Below are positions 1 to 7,212 of a DNA stretch of 40,181 bases, one piece after another; the stretch's first letter is position 1, and each line of letters starts with the position of its first letter. Source of the DNA: Streptomyces tropicalis (GTDB lineage Bacteria > Actinomycetota > Actinomycetes > Streptomycetales > Streptomycetaceae); NCBI RefSeq assembly GCF_029269835.1, contig NZ_JARJBB010000031.1, forward strand, positions 1 through 40,181, read 5' to 3'. Below the pieces are notes generated by a model. The model was given only the letters and a program-made list of their open reading frames with translations. It made no database searches and was not told where the DNA came from. A program made the translations under genes and the position numbers.

Positions 1-78
1 CGACCGCCGCTGTTGCGGCGGGGCCCGCCCCGGTGGGGGGCCCGGCTGCCTCTCCGGCGGACGGCCCCCGGCGGGCAC

Positions 79-206
79 CCGGTCGGCGTCCCGGCGCGTA
101 CCCGCGTGTCCCGGTCGGCGTCCCGGCGCGTACCCGCGTGTCCCGGTCGGCGTCCCGGCGCGTACCCGCGTGTCCCGGTCGGCGTCCCGGCGCGTACCCG
201 CGTGTC
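79..206. repeat. Four perfect tandem copies of a 32-bp unit
   Basis: Copies lie at 79-110, 111-142, 143-174 and 175-206 and are identical. Each begins CCGGTCGGCGTCCCGG and ends in CGCGTACCCGCGTGTC. The first bases of a fifth copy (CCGG) follow at 207-210. The unit length of 32 is not divisible by three, so the array is unlikely to encode a protein repeat. It may be a slippage-prone minisatellite or a multi-site binding array; nothing in the sequence decides between these. Confidence 0.95.
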
Positions 207-407
207 CCGGGACGGGTCCGCGACGTCCGCCCACGGCGACCCGGTGCGGGCCCGCCGTGGGCCGCCGGGTGCCCCGGCGGCCCGCAGTGATGCACCCGCA
301 CCCCGCCGGAGCCGCCCGGCGTCCCCCACATGCAGCACACGCCGTAACCGGCCCGCTCCCGGGTCCGTTGCCGGGCAGAAGGCCGGCGCCGAACCCTGGA
401 AGTCCCG

Positions 408-875
408 TTGCCCGATCCTCCGACGTCCCGTTCCGGCCGCCCGGGCGGCCGTGCCGCACCGGCGGGCGGGTGGCCGGGGCCGCCCCCGGCCCCCCGCCCG
501 GGGGCGACGACCGCCCGGCCGGGCCGGTCGCCGCGCGGCAGAGGTGCCCCGCTCCTGCGCCGGGCCCGCGCGGGCCGTCTCCGTTGCCGCGCGCTCGGCG
601 CCGCGGTGCCGCCGCGCCCGGCGCTGCGCCGCACCCTGGCCGGTCTCGGCGTACACCGCGCGTTCCGCGTGCTGCGCGGGGCCGCGGTGCTGTGCCACAG
701 GGCGGCGAAGGCCGCCGCCAGGGCGCGGCGCGCGCTGCGGGCCGCGCTCCTGCCGCCGCCCGGCCGCACCCGGTCGGGCCGCACCCGGTCGGGCCGTCCG
801 CCGCAGGCGGAGCACATCCCGTCCTGCGGGGCTCCGCGGTCCGCGGGCCGCCGGGCGGTCACCGGCAGCCGCTGA
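408..875 (+). CDS. Doubtful small basic protein
   Basis: This is an open frame with a TTG start that could encode 155 residues. The middle part (about residues 45-125) is Ala/Arg/Leu-rich, could form helices and has mostly G or C at the third codon position. The N-terminal 45 residues look like low-complexity read-through. A 15-bp tandem repeat at 762-791 adds two in-frame copies of a five-residue repeat. No domain is recognised, no good ribosome binding site is seen, and the true start could be further downstream. It may not be a gene. Confidence 0.2.
   Translation: MPDPPTSRSGRPGGRAAPAGGWPGPPPAPRPGATTARPGRSPRGRGAPLLRRARAGRLRCRALGAAVPPRPALRRTLAGLGVHRAFRVLRGAAVLCHRAAKAAARARRALRAALLPPPGRTRSGRTRSGRPPQAEHIPSCGAPRSAGRRAVTGSR
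762..791. repeat. 15-bp tandem duplication
   Basis: The unit GGCCGCACCCGGTCG occurs twice in direct succession (762-776, 777-791), and a third partial copy starts at 792. The length is a multiple of three, so it keeps the frame of the doubtful plus-strand ORF. Confidence 0.85.
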
Positions 876-1075
876 TCCCCTCCGACCACCGCCGCGCTCC
901 CGGGAGTCCGCGTGCGTCCGCGCACGTCCCGGCCCACCCCGGCCCGGCCGACCCCCTGGCGGCCGTCCGGGCGCCCCGGCGGCGCCCACCGGCCCTGGGA
1001 CGGGCGGAGGCGACGGGCCGGGACGGCCCCGCGGCGGTGGGCTCGGGGCTGCCGCGCGGCGGGCCGCCGCGGCCG

Positions 1076-1489
1076 CTACTCGACGACCAGCTCGACGGGG
1101 ATGTTGCCGCGGGTGGCGTTGGAGTAGGGGCAGACCTGGTGGGCCTGCTCGACCAGCTTGCGGCCGGTGGCCTCGTCCACCGAGTCGGGCAGCTCGACAC
1201 GGAGGGTCACGGCGAGGCCGAAGCCCTCGCCCTGCTTGCCGATGCCCACCTCGCCGGTGACGGCGGCCTCGCTGACGTCCACCTTCGCCTGGCGGCCGAC
1301 CAGGCCGAGGGCGCTGGCGAAGCAGGCGGCGTACCCGGCGGCGAACAGCTGCTCGGGGTTGGTGCCCTGCCCGTTGCCGCCCATCTCCACCGGCAGGGCG
1401 AGCTGCAGGTCGAGCCGGCCGTCGGAGCTGACGGCACGGCCCTCACGGCCGTGGGTGGCGGTGGCGACGGCGGTGTAGAGCGCGTCCAT
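1076..1489 (-). CDS. ohr: Organic hydroperoxide resistance protein Ohr
   Basis: This is a 137-residue thiol peroxidase of the Ohr/OsmC fold, which reduces organic hydroperoxides to alcohols in the cytosol, usually with lipoylated protein as reductant. The start at 1489 gives the canonical N-terminus MDALYTAVATATHGR. The two redox cysteines are visible: Cys56 in AACFASAL and Cys120 in the family signature VCPYSNATRGN. The conserved Arg17 and Glu46 (NPEQLF), which position the catalytic cysteine, are present. Length is typical for the family. The gene is divergent from its presumed repressor ohrR, with a dyad operator in the 136-bp gap, so induction by organic peroxides is expected. Confidence 0.96.
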   Translation of the reverse strand: MDALYTAVATATHGREGRAVSSDGRLDLQLALPVEMGGNGQGTNPEQLFAAGYAACFASALGLVGRQAKVDVSEAAVTGEVGIGKQGEGFGLAVTLRVELPDSVDEATGRKLVEQAHQVCPYSNATRGNIPVELVVE

Positions 1490-1570
1490 GGAAGACCATC
1501 CCTCTCGTTGCTCGGGTTCCGGCGGTCGGCCTCCGGTTCGCTGCCGTGCCGCCTCACACCCATGACTAGA

Positions 1571-1595
1571 GCACACAATTAAGTTGTGTGCAACT
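1571..1595. promoter_or_regulatory. Probable OhrR operator (overlapping dyads)
   Basis: A 21-bp inverted repeat has 8-bp arms, GCACACAA (1571-1578) and TTGTGTGC (1584-1591), around TTAAG. A second dyad, AGTTG-TGTG-CAACT (1582-1595), overlaps its right arm. The site lies between the divergent ohr and ohrR starts and is the most AT-rich DNA nearby. OhrR operators in other bacteria are similar AT-containing dyads, so this is the best candidate for the site repressing both genes. Confidence 0.75.
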
Positions 1596-1625
1596 AAATG
1601 GCCCGCCGGGGCTATCCTGGACGGC

Positions 1626-2114
1626 ATGAGTACCCAGGTTCCGCAGACCGTGCCGCAGGAGGAGTGGCTGCGTCTGGACCGGCAGATCTGCTTCTCCCTG
1701 CACGCCGCCTCACGCGCCTTCAACGGCGTCTACCGCGTGATCCTCAAGGACCTCGGGCTGACCTACCCCCAGTACCTGGTGATGCTGGTGCTCTGGGAGC
1801 ACGGCGAGACCCCGGTCAAGCGGCTCGGCGAGCACCTGCGCCTGGACTCCGGCACCCTGTCCCCGCTGCTGAAGCGGCTGGAGGCGGCCGGGCTGGTGCG
1901 ACGCGAGCGCAGCGCCCGGGACGAGCGGTCGGTGGAGGTGCGGCCCACCCCCGAGGGCGCCGCCCTGCGCGAACGGGCGGAGGAGGTGCCGCGCCGGATC
2001 GTCTCGGCGACCGGTTTCACACTGGAGGAGATCGGCGACCTGCACGCCCGCCTCGACCGGCTGACCGGCGCCCTGGACGCGGCGGCACTCCAGGAGTCCC
2101 CGGGCCGCAGGTAG
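1626..2114 (+). CDS. ohrR: MarR-family peroxide-sensing repressor OhrR
   Basis: This is a 162-residue winged-helix repressor of the MarR family. The N-terminal sensor cysteine is Cys22 (RQICFSLH). Tyr36 and Tyr47, which in OhrR proteins hydrogen-bond the reactive cysteine, are at the expected spacing. No other cysteine occurs, so it belongs to the one-Cys class (as in Bacillus subtilis), which needs a small thiol for full oxidation. The winged helix covers about residues 62-110 (LGEHLRLDSGTLSPLLKRLE). The ATG at 1626 is chosen from homology. A -10-like TATCCT at 1613-1618 ends 7 nt before it and no Shine-Dalgarno is seen, so the mRNA may be leaderless. It is divergent from ohr. Confidence 0.93.
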   Translation: MSTQVPQTVPQEEWLRLDRQICFSLHAASRAFNGVYRVILKDLGLTYPQYLVMLVLWEHGETPVKRLGEHLRLDSGTLSPLLKRLEAAGLVRRERSARDERSVEVRPTPEGAALRERAEEVPRRIVSATGFTLEEIGDLHARLDRLTGALDAAALQESPGRR

Positions 2115-2306
2115 CGGATCCAACGGGACCGGGCCGCAAGGGGCGCACGACGGCCAGGGCCGGACCCCTGCCGGACACCGGAGCCGGCCACCCGCGGCAA
2201 CCCACGGCCACATGCACCCCGTTTCACCCCCTTTGGCGTGTTCTTACCGGCAACAGATCGCATATGACACGCTTTGCCCCTTTCATCCGATTTACCATCC
2301 GCCGTG
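2115..2306. other. ohrR-GT87 intergenic region
   Basis: This 192-bp gap is relatively AT-rich near 2220-2300 (CATATGACACG, TTTACCATCC), consistent with a promoter for the downstream glycosyltransferase gene. No strong hairpin terminator was found after ohrR. Confidence 0.4.
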
Positions 2307-3593
2307 ATGAGCGCCACCCCGAGCGTGACGCGTGCCCTCCCCGCCGCGCCGACGCGACACCGCCTCCTCGCCCTGACCGCCGCCTGGCTCGCCACGCGCG
2401 CCCTCATGCTGACCCTGCTCGCCCACAACACCCTGCCGCTGCTGGGCGGGGGCTCGGTGGCGCGCGAGGTGTGGAAGCTGTACGGGCACTGGCACGGCGT
2501 CCTGGAGCACGGCGCCTTCCCCGCCCACGACACGCTCTGGCAGTACCCGCCGGGCGCCGGGGCGGTGCTGCTCTCTCCCTCCCTGCTGCCGGGCCTGACC
2601 TACTTCCAGGCCTTCGTGGCGCTCACGCTCGCCTCCGACGCGGCGATCGCGCTGATGCTGGCCCGCGCCGGGACGCGCCGGGACCGCAGCCTGCACGGAG
2701 CGGCCTACTGGACGCTGTGCCTGCCGCTGCTGCTGCACGTCCCGCTGGCCCGGTACGACGTGCAGGTCACCGCCTTCGCCGTGGCCTCGCTGCTGGTGCT
2801 GCCCCGCTCCCGGCGCGCCTGCGGGGCGCTCGCCGCACTGGGGGCGCTGGTCAAGGTGTGGCCGGCCCTGGTCCTGCTGGGGACCCCGCGCGGCCGCCCC
2901 ACCCGGTCGGCGTGGTCGTGGGCCGCGGTGACCGGGGCCGCGGTGTTCGCCCTGTTCGCCGGGCTGTTCCGCAATCCGCTCGCCTTCGTGCACCAGCAGG
3001 GCGGCCGGGGGGTGCAGATCGAGTCGTTCGGCGGCACGGCGCTGGCCCTGGCCACCCACGCCGGCTGGCCCGGCCGGGTCCGCTACCGGTACGGGGCGCT
3101 GGAGTTCACCGGCCCGCACGTCCCCGCTGTGGCACACCTCTCACTGGTCCTCACCGCGGCCGCCTTCGCGCTCCTGCTGCTGTGGCGGATCCGCGCCCGG
3201 CGCTGGGCACCCGCGACCCCGTACGACGCGGCGCTGACCGCGGTGCTGCTGTTCACGGTCACCAGCCGGGTGATCAGCCCCCAGTACATGATCTGGCTGC
3301 TCGGGCTGGCCGCGGTGTGCCTGACCTCACGCGCCACCACCCAGCGCCCGGTGGCCGCGCTGGTCGCCGCGGCGAGCCTGGTGAGCGCGATCGCCTACCC
3401 GACGCTCTACCATGACGTCGCGGCCTGCACCTGGACCGGATGTGCGCTGATGGTGGCGCGCAACGGCCTGCTGGCCGCGGCCGCGGTAACCTCGTTCGTC
3501 CGGTTGTGGCGGTCGACGAAACGGGAGCCGCTTCCGGGGGAACCCGACACGGGATCCGACCGTCTTCCGCACGGGGTACTGAGCCCCTCTTAA
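2307..3593 (+). CDS. GT87/DUF2029-like integral membrane glycosyltransferase
   Basis: This 428-residue polytopic membrane protein has roughly ten hydrophobic segments from about residue 18 to 405 and a short charged C-terminal tail. The pattern, with conserved aromatic and acidic residues in the first extracytoplasmic loop (YGHWHGVLEHG, LWQYPPGA) and a later PQYMIWLLG segment, resembles GT-C enzymes of the GT87/DUF2029 group. These use polyprenyl-phosphate sugars, typically mannose, outside the membrane. The exact sugar is unknown. The ATG at 2307 is preferred: TACCAT at 2293-2298 ends 8 nt upstream, suggesting a leaderless mRNA; GTG 2304 and TTG 2274 are alternatives. It sits upstream of a GT2 enzyme and galE, which suggests a role in an envelope glycan. 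Confidence 0.75.
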   Translation: MSATPSVTRALPAAPTRHRLLALTAAWLATRALMLTLLAHNTLPLLGGGSVAREVWKLYGHWHGVLEHGAFPAHDTLWQYPPGAGAVLLSPSLLPGLTYFQAFVALTLASDAAIALMLARAGTRRDRSLHGAAYWTLCLPLLLHVPLARYDVQVTAFAVASLLVLPRSRRACGALAALGALVKVWPALVLLGTPRGRPTRSAWSWAAVTGAAVFALFAGLFRNPLAFVHQQGGRGVQIESFGGTALALATHAGWPGRVRYRYGALEFTGPHVPAVAHLSLVLTAAAFALLLLWRIRARRWAPATPYDAALTAVLLFTVTSRVISPQYMIWLLGLAAVCLTSRATTQRPVAALVAAASLVSAIAYPTLYHDVAACTWTGCALMVARNGLLAAAAVTSFVRLWRSTKREPLPGEPDTGSDRLPHGVLSPS

Positions 3594-3637
3594 CGGGAAA
3601 TTACCCTCCACACCTACGATTCCGGCCCGTGGACTCC

Positions 3638-5239
3638 ATGCACCCGCACCCCCAGCAGGCACCACACGTCAGCGTCGTCGTGATCGGATACAACGACGTC
3701 GCCCACATCGCCGACGCGGTGCGCTCGGCGCTCGCGCAGGGCCCGGCCGTCCGGGAGGTCGTCGCCGTCGACGACTGCTCCGCGGACGGCACCTTCGAGC
3801 TGCTCACGGGCCTCGCGGCCGAGGAGCCCAGACTGCGGGTGATCCGGCGCGAGACCAACAGCGGCGGCTGCGGCAGCCCGCGCAACACCGGCATCGACGC
3901 GGTGGCCTCGCCGTACGTGATGTTCCTCGACAGCGACGACGTCCTGCCGGACGGCGCGGTCGACGCGCTGCTCGCGGCGGCCACGGACGAGCGGGCGGAG
4001 GTGGCGGCCGGCCTGTGCGTGCGCCGGGAACTGCCCTCCGGCCGCGAAGTGCTCTGGCAGGACCGGCTGTACACCGAGGGCGCCGTACTCGCGCGCCCCG
4101 CGGAGCTGCCGCGCCTCGTGCACGACACGCTCTGCGTCAACAAGCTGTACCGCACGGACTTCCTGCGCGAGCACGACATCCGCTTCCCGGAGGGGCGCTA
4201 CCCCTACGAGGACTTCGTCTTCACCGCCCGCATGCTCGCGGCCGCCCCGCGCATCGCCCTCGTCCCGGACCAGGTGTACGTCTGGCACGTGCGCCGGTCC
4301 GCCGACCAGCTGTCGATCTCGCTGGACCGCGCGCACATCGACAACTGGCGGGCCCGCACCGAGGCGAGCCGGGCCGCGTACGACATCCTGCTCGCCGCCG
4401 GGCAGAAGGAGCTCGCGCGGGCCGCCCGCGCCAAGTTCCTCGACCACGAACTGCGCATGTACGCCCGCGAGCTGAGCCTGCGTGACGAGGACTACCGGCG
4501 CGCCTGGTGGACCCTCACCCGGGAGTACCTCGCGGAGTACGACGCCGCCGACTGGGCGCTCAACCCGGCCGCTCCCGGCAGGCTGCTCGCCCGGGTCGTG
4601 CTGGCCTCCCCCGAGCCGCGCGACCTTCCCCGGCTGCGGGAGCTCGCGGCCCGCCCGGCCCGGCTGTGCCCGCCCTACGCGAAGGACGCCGACGGCACCC
4701 CGGTCTGGTCCGAGGACCTGCCCGAGGTCACCCTGGAGCCCTACCTGACCCGCCCGGTCCACCTGCTGCCGCTCGCGCTGGACGCGGAGCTGGACCCGCG
4801 GGCCCGCTCCGGCCGGCTGCACCTGCGCCTGCACGAGCTGTACGGCCGGCTGGCGCAGACGGCTCCGCAGGAGCTGGAGATCGAGTGGCGGCACCGGGAG
4901 CAGGACCGGGTCGCCCAGCAGGCCACGGTCCCGCTGGTGTCCGCCGACGGCGGCGTCTGGACCGCCGAGGCGGCCGTGGACCTCGACGCCCTCGGCGCCG
5001 GCACCTGGGACCTGCGGCTCCACGTGCGGCTCACCGACGGCACCGTGCGGGAGACGACCGCACACGCCCGGACCGGCGGGCACCGGCTGCGGCGCAGCGC
5101 CGTGCCGAGCCTGCGGCGGGGCGTCCTGCTGGTCCAGCCCTACGCCACGCACTCCGGAGCCCTCGCCCTGCGGGTGGCATCCGGGCTGCGCGGGGTCGCG
5201 TCCGTGGTCCGCGGCAGGCTCCGCCGTCTGCTGCGCTGA
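3638..5239 (+). CDS. GT2-family glycosyltransferase with C-terminal extension
   Basis: This protein of about 533 residues has an N-terminal GT-A domain. The nucleotide-binding strand is VSVVVIGYND (about 10-19), followed by VVAVDDCSADGT and the metal-binding DSDD at 98-101 within YVMFLDSDDVLPDG. The conserved YPYEDFVF segment lies around 186-193. The C-terminal part from about residue 370 is predicted beta-rich (HLRLHELYGRL, TWDLRLHVRLTDGT) and resembles the extra modules of wall-teichoic-acid GT2 enzymes such as TarS/TarP; that assignment is inference. There is no membrane segment, so it probably acts at the cytoplasmic face. GTG 3629 is an in-frame alternative start, 8 nt after a TACGAT -10-like hexamer. 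The acceptor is unknown, possibly a teichoic acid or other wall glycopolymer. Confidence 0.85.
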   Translation: MHPHPQQAPHVSVVVIGYNDVAHIADAVRSALAQGPAVREVVAVDDCSADGTFELLTGLAAEEPRLRVIRRETNSGGCGSPRNTGIDAVASPYVMFLDSDDVLPDGAVDALLAAATDERAEVAAGLCVRRELPSGREVLWQDRLYTEGAVLARPAELPRLVHDTLCVNKLYRTDFLREHDIRFPEGRYPYEDFVFTARMLAAAPRIALVPDQVYVWHVRRSADQLSISLDRAHIDNWRARTEASRAAYDILLAAGQKELARAARAKFLDHELRMYARELSLRDEDYRRAWWTLTREYLAEYDAADWALNPAAPGRLLARVVLASPEPRDLPRLRELAARPARLCPPYAKDADGTPVWSEDLPEVTLEPYLTRPVHLLPLALDAELDPRARSGRLHLRLHELYGRLAQTAPQELEIEWRHREQDRVAQQATVPLVSADGGVWTAEAAVDLDALGAGTWDLRLHVRLTDGTVRETTAHARTGGHRLRRSAVPSLRRGVLLVQPYATHSGALALRVASGLRGVASVVRGRLRRLLR

Positions 5240-5290
5240 CCCGCGGCGCACGGCACCCCAGTCCGACCACGCAACCGAGAAACCGACCCC

Positions 5291-5314
5291 GGGGATCCGC
5301 CCCACCGGATCCCC
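5291..5314 (+). other. 9-bp hairpin upstream of galE
   Basis: A perfect inverted repeat has arms GGGGATCCG (5291-5299) and CGGATCCCC (5306-5314) with a 6-nt loop. It lies in the 104-bp gap between the GT2 gene and galE and ends 12 nt before the galE ribosome binding site. It could terminate transcription of the GT2 gene or form a stem in the galE leader. No U-run follows. Confidence 0.55.
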
Positions 5315-5343
5315 GCGGTCAACCGAAGAGGAGACGGCCGCAC

Positions 5344-6324
5344 ATGACCTGGCTGATCACCGGCGGCGCCGGCTACATCGGATCACACGTCGTCCGCGCG
5401 ATGACCGAGGCGGGCGAGCAGGCGGTGGTGTACGACGACCTGTCCACCGGCATCGCCGACCGCATCCCGGACGGGGTCCCGCTGGTGGTGGGCTCCACCC
5501 TGGACGGGGACCGGGTGGCCCGCACCCTCGCCGAGCACGGGATCACCGGTGTGGTGCACCTGGCGGCGAAGAAGCAGGTGGGCGAGTCCGTGGACCGGCC
5601 GCTGCACTACTACCAGGAGAACGTCGAGGGCCTGCGGGTCCTCCTGGAGGCGGTGACGGCGGCCGGGGTCGGCTCGTTCGTGTTCTCCTCCTCGGCGGCC
5701 GTGTACGGCATGCCGGACGTGGACCTGGTCACCGAGGAGACCCCCTGCGTGCCGATGTCGCCCTACGGCGAGACGAAGCTCGCGGGCGAGTGGCTGGTCC
5801 GCGCGACGGGCCGGGCGACCGGGCTGTCCACGGCGTCACTGCGCTACTTCAACGTGGCGGGCGCGGCGACCCCGGAGCTGGCGGACGTCGGCGTCTTCAA
5901 CCTGGTCCCGATGGTCTTCGAGCGGCTCACGGAGAACACCGCGCCGCGGATCTTCGGCGACGACTACCCGACGCCGGACGGCACCTGCATCCGCGACTAC
6001 ATCCACGTGGTCGACCTGGCGGAGGCGCACGTCGCCACCGCCCGCGCCCTCCAGGCCACCCCCGGCCTGGACCTGACGCTGAACATCGGCCGCGGCGAGG
6101 GCGTCTCCGTCCGCGAGATGATCGACCGGATCAACGCGGTGACCGGCCACGACCACCCGGCGACGGTCACCCCGCGCCGTCCGGGCGACCCGGCGCGCGT
6201 CGTCGCCTCCGCCGACCGCATCGCCACCGAGCTGGGCTGGACGGCCAAGCACGACGTCCAGGACATGATCAGCTCGGCCTGGGAGGGCTGGGTCCGCCGC
6301 CACCCGGAGGCGGCCCGCTCCTGA
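5344..6324 (+). CDS. galE: UDP-glucose 4-epimerase
   Basis: This 326-residue extended short-chain dehydrogenase/reductase interconverts UDP-glucose and UDP-galactose with bound NAD. The NAD-binding motif TGGAGYIGSH is at residues 6-15, the serine strand FVFSSSAAVYG at about 116-126, and the catalytic pair YxxxK is Tyr141-Lys145 (PYGETK). The substrate-loop motif RYFNVAGA and the C-terminal region match GalE. A strong Shine-Dalgarno AAGAGGAG (5326-5333) precedes the ATG. Downstream of two glycosyltransferase genes, it may supply UDP-Gal for an envelope glycan as well as serving galactose metabolism. A 15-bp hairpin follows. Confidence 0.93.
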   Translation: MTWLITGGAGYIGSHVVRAMTEAGEQAVVYDDLSTGIADRIPDGVPLVVGSTLDGDRVARTLAEHGITGVVHLAAKKQVGESVDRPLHYYQENVEGLRVLLEAVTAAGVGSFVFSSSAAVYGMPDVDLVTEETPCVPMSPYGETKLAGEWLVRATGRATGLSTASLRYFNVAGAATPELADVGVFNLVPMVFERLTENTAPRIFGDDYPTPDGTCIRDYIHVVDLAEAHVATARALQATPGLDLTLNIGRGEGVSVREMIDRINAVTGHDHPATVTPRRPGDPARVVASADRIATELGWTAKHDVQDMISSAWEGWVRRHPEAARS

Positions 6325-6340
6325 TCCGTCACACCCCCGC

Positions 6341-6377
6341 CGACGCCCTCGCCGCCCCCACCGCGGCGAGGGCGTCG
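6341..6377. terminator. Strong hairpin between galE and the TetR gene
   Basis: A perfect 15-bp stem has arms CGACGCCCTCGCCGC (6341-6355) and GCGGCGAGGGCGTCG (6363-6377) with a 7-nt loop. It lies 17 nt after the galE stop in a convergent gap, so it can terminate from both sides. Like many streptomycete terminators it has no clear U-tract. Confidence 0.8.
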
Positions 6378-6461
6378 CCGTCTGCCGGCCGGGCGGCCGG
6401 TACCCGCGTGCCGCGCACGCGACGCGACGGCCCTGGCCCCCCACGGGCGCGCCCGGGGCCG

Positions 6462-7085
6462 TCACAGGGCCTTCAGGGCCTCCGCCGTGCCGCGGGCGAG
6501 GGCGCCGAGGTAGCCCCCCGGCAGCTTGGGGTTGCGGATCACGACCGCGCGCCAGTACAGGGGCCCCGAGATCAGGTCGAGGGCGAGGTCCTGGTCCACC
6601 TCCGCGCCGATCTCGCCGCGGCGGGCGGCCGCCGCGAGGATGCTGCTGGCGACGCTGTCCTGGCCGTCCCGCAGGGCCTTCTGCAGGGCGTCGGCGATGT
6701 CCGGGTTGCGGGCCGCCTCCGCCTGGAGGTCGGGGACGATCTGCGAGGCGATGGGATGGCGCAGCGCCCGGGAGGTCACCTCGTACAGCAGCCGCAGGTC
6801 GCTCTCCAGGGAGCCGGTGTCCGGCGCGGGCAGTCCCTGCACCGCGAGCGCGGAGACGATGTCCAGCACCAGGTGCAGCTTGGAGCGCCACCGCCGGTAC
6901 ACCGCGGTCTTGCCGACCCCCGCGCGCCGGGCGATGCCCTCGATGGACATGCGGGCGTAGCCGACGGCCGCGAGTTCGCCGAAGACCGCGGCCCGGATGG
7001 CCTCGGTCACGTCCTCGCGGAGCACGGCCGCCCCGGCCGGGGCACGGCGCGTTCGCGTCGGTGACTCGTCGGCGTTCGTCGTCAT
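6462..7085 (-). CDS. TetR/AcrR-family transcriptional regulator
   Basis: This 207-residue repressor-type protein has an N-terminal TetR helix-turn-helix (about residues 24-70: VFGELAAVGYARMSIEGIA, RRAGVGKTAVYRRW) and an all-helical C-terminal ligand/dimer domain of the TetR_C type. It is divergent from the ABC exporter genes, and a perfect 12-bp direct repeat lies in the shared promoter region, so it probably controls them. The start at 7085 is chosen because the -10-like TATGCT (complement of 7093-7098) ends 7 nt upstream, suggesting a leaderless mRNA; ATG 7097 would add four residues. The ligand is unknown. The stop lies in the arm of a second 8-bp stem (6426-6433 with 6456-6463). Confidence 0.85.
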   Translation of the reverse strand: MTTNADESPTRTRRAPAGAAVLREDVTEAIRAAVFGELAAVGYARMSIEGIARRAGVGKTAVYRRWRSKLHLVLDIVSALAVQGLPAPDTGSLESDLRLLYEVTSRALRHPIASQIVPDLQAEAARNPDIADALQKALRDGQDSVASSILAAAARRGEIGAEVDQDLALDLISGPLYWRAVVIRNPKLPGGYLGALARGTAEALKAL

Positions 7086-7106
7086 GCGGTCCAGCATAGA
7101 GCGTTA

Positions 7107-7166
7107 CGACGATACGGTTGCGTTCCGACGTCGATTCGTCCTACGCTCACGTTGCGACGATACGGT
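7107..7166. promoter_or_regulatory. 12-bp direct repeats, probable TetR operators
   Basis: CGACGATACGGT occurs identically at 7107-7118 and 7155-7166, 48 bp apart on the same strand. The copies are flanked by related bases (TTA before the first copy, TTG before the second), and the palindrome CGACGTCG (7126-7133) lies between them. The repeats flank the likely promoters of the divergent TetR and ABC genes. Two identical sites in such a gap are most simply operators for the adjacent regulator. Confidence 0.65.
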
Positions 7167-7212
7167 CCCGTCTCGACGCAAGAAACCGTGAAGAGATCCG
7201 TAAGGAAATCGG

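Larger units (their letters stand above)
1..1075. other. GC-rich region without a convincing gene
   Basis: This stretch of about 1 kb precedes the ohr gene. It is extremely GC-rich, so long ORFs are open in several frames by chance, and their translations are mostly Arg/Pro/Gly/Ala low-complexity. The left part carries a 32-bp tandem repeat whose length is not a multiple of three, so reading frames shift from copy to copy. The only stretch with codon-like third-position GC is about 545-770 on the plus strand, listed separately as a doubtful ORF. No RNA gene or mobile element is visible. Confidence 0.5.

Noticed and set aside
79..206. CRISPR array
   Set aside because: The 32-bp units are directly adjacent with no spacers.
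1..1075. Long open frames on both strands in the left kilobase (for example 13-1260, 170-1582)
   Set aside because: They run antisense through or into ohr, change frame in the 32-bp repeat, and give low-complexity Arg/Pro/Ala proteins; typical of stop-codon scarcity in very GC-rich DNA.
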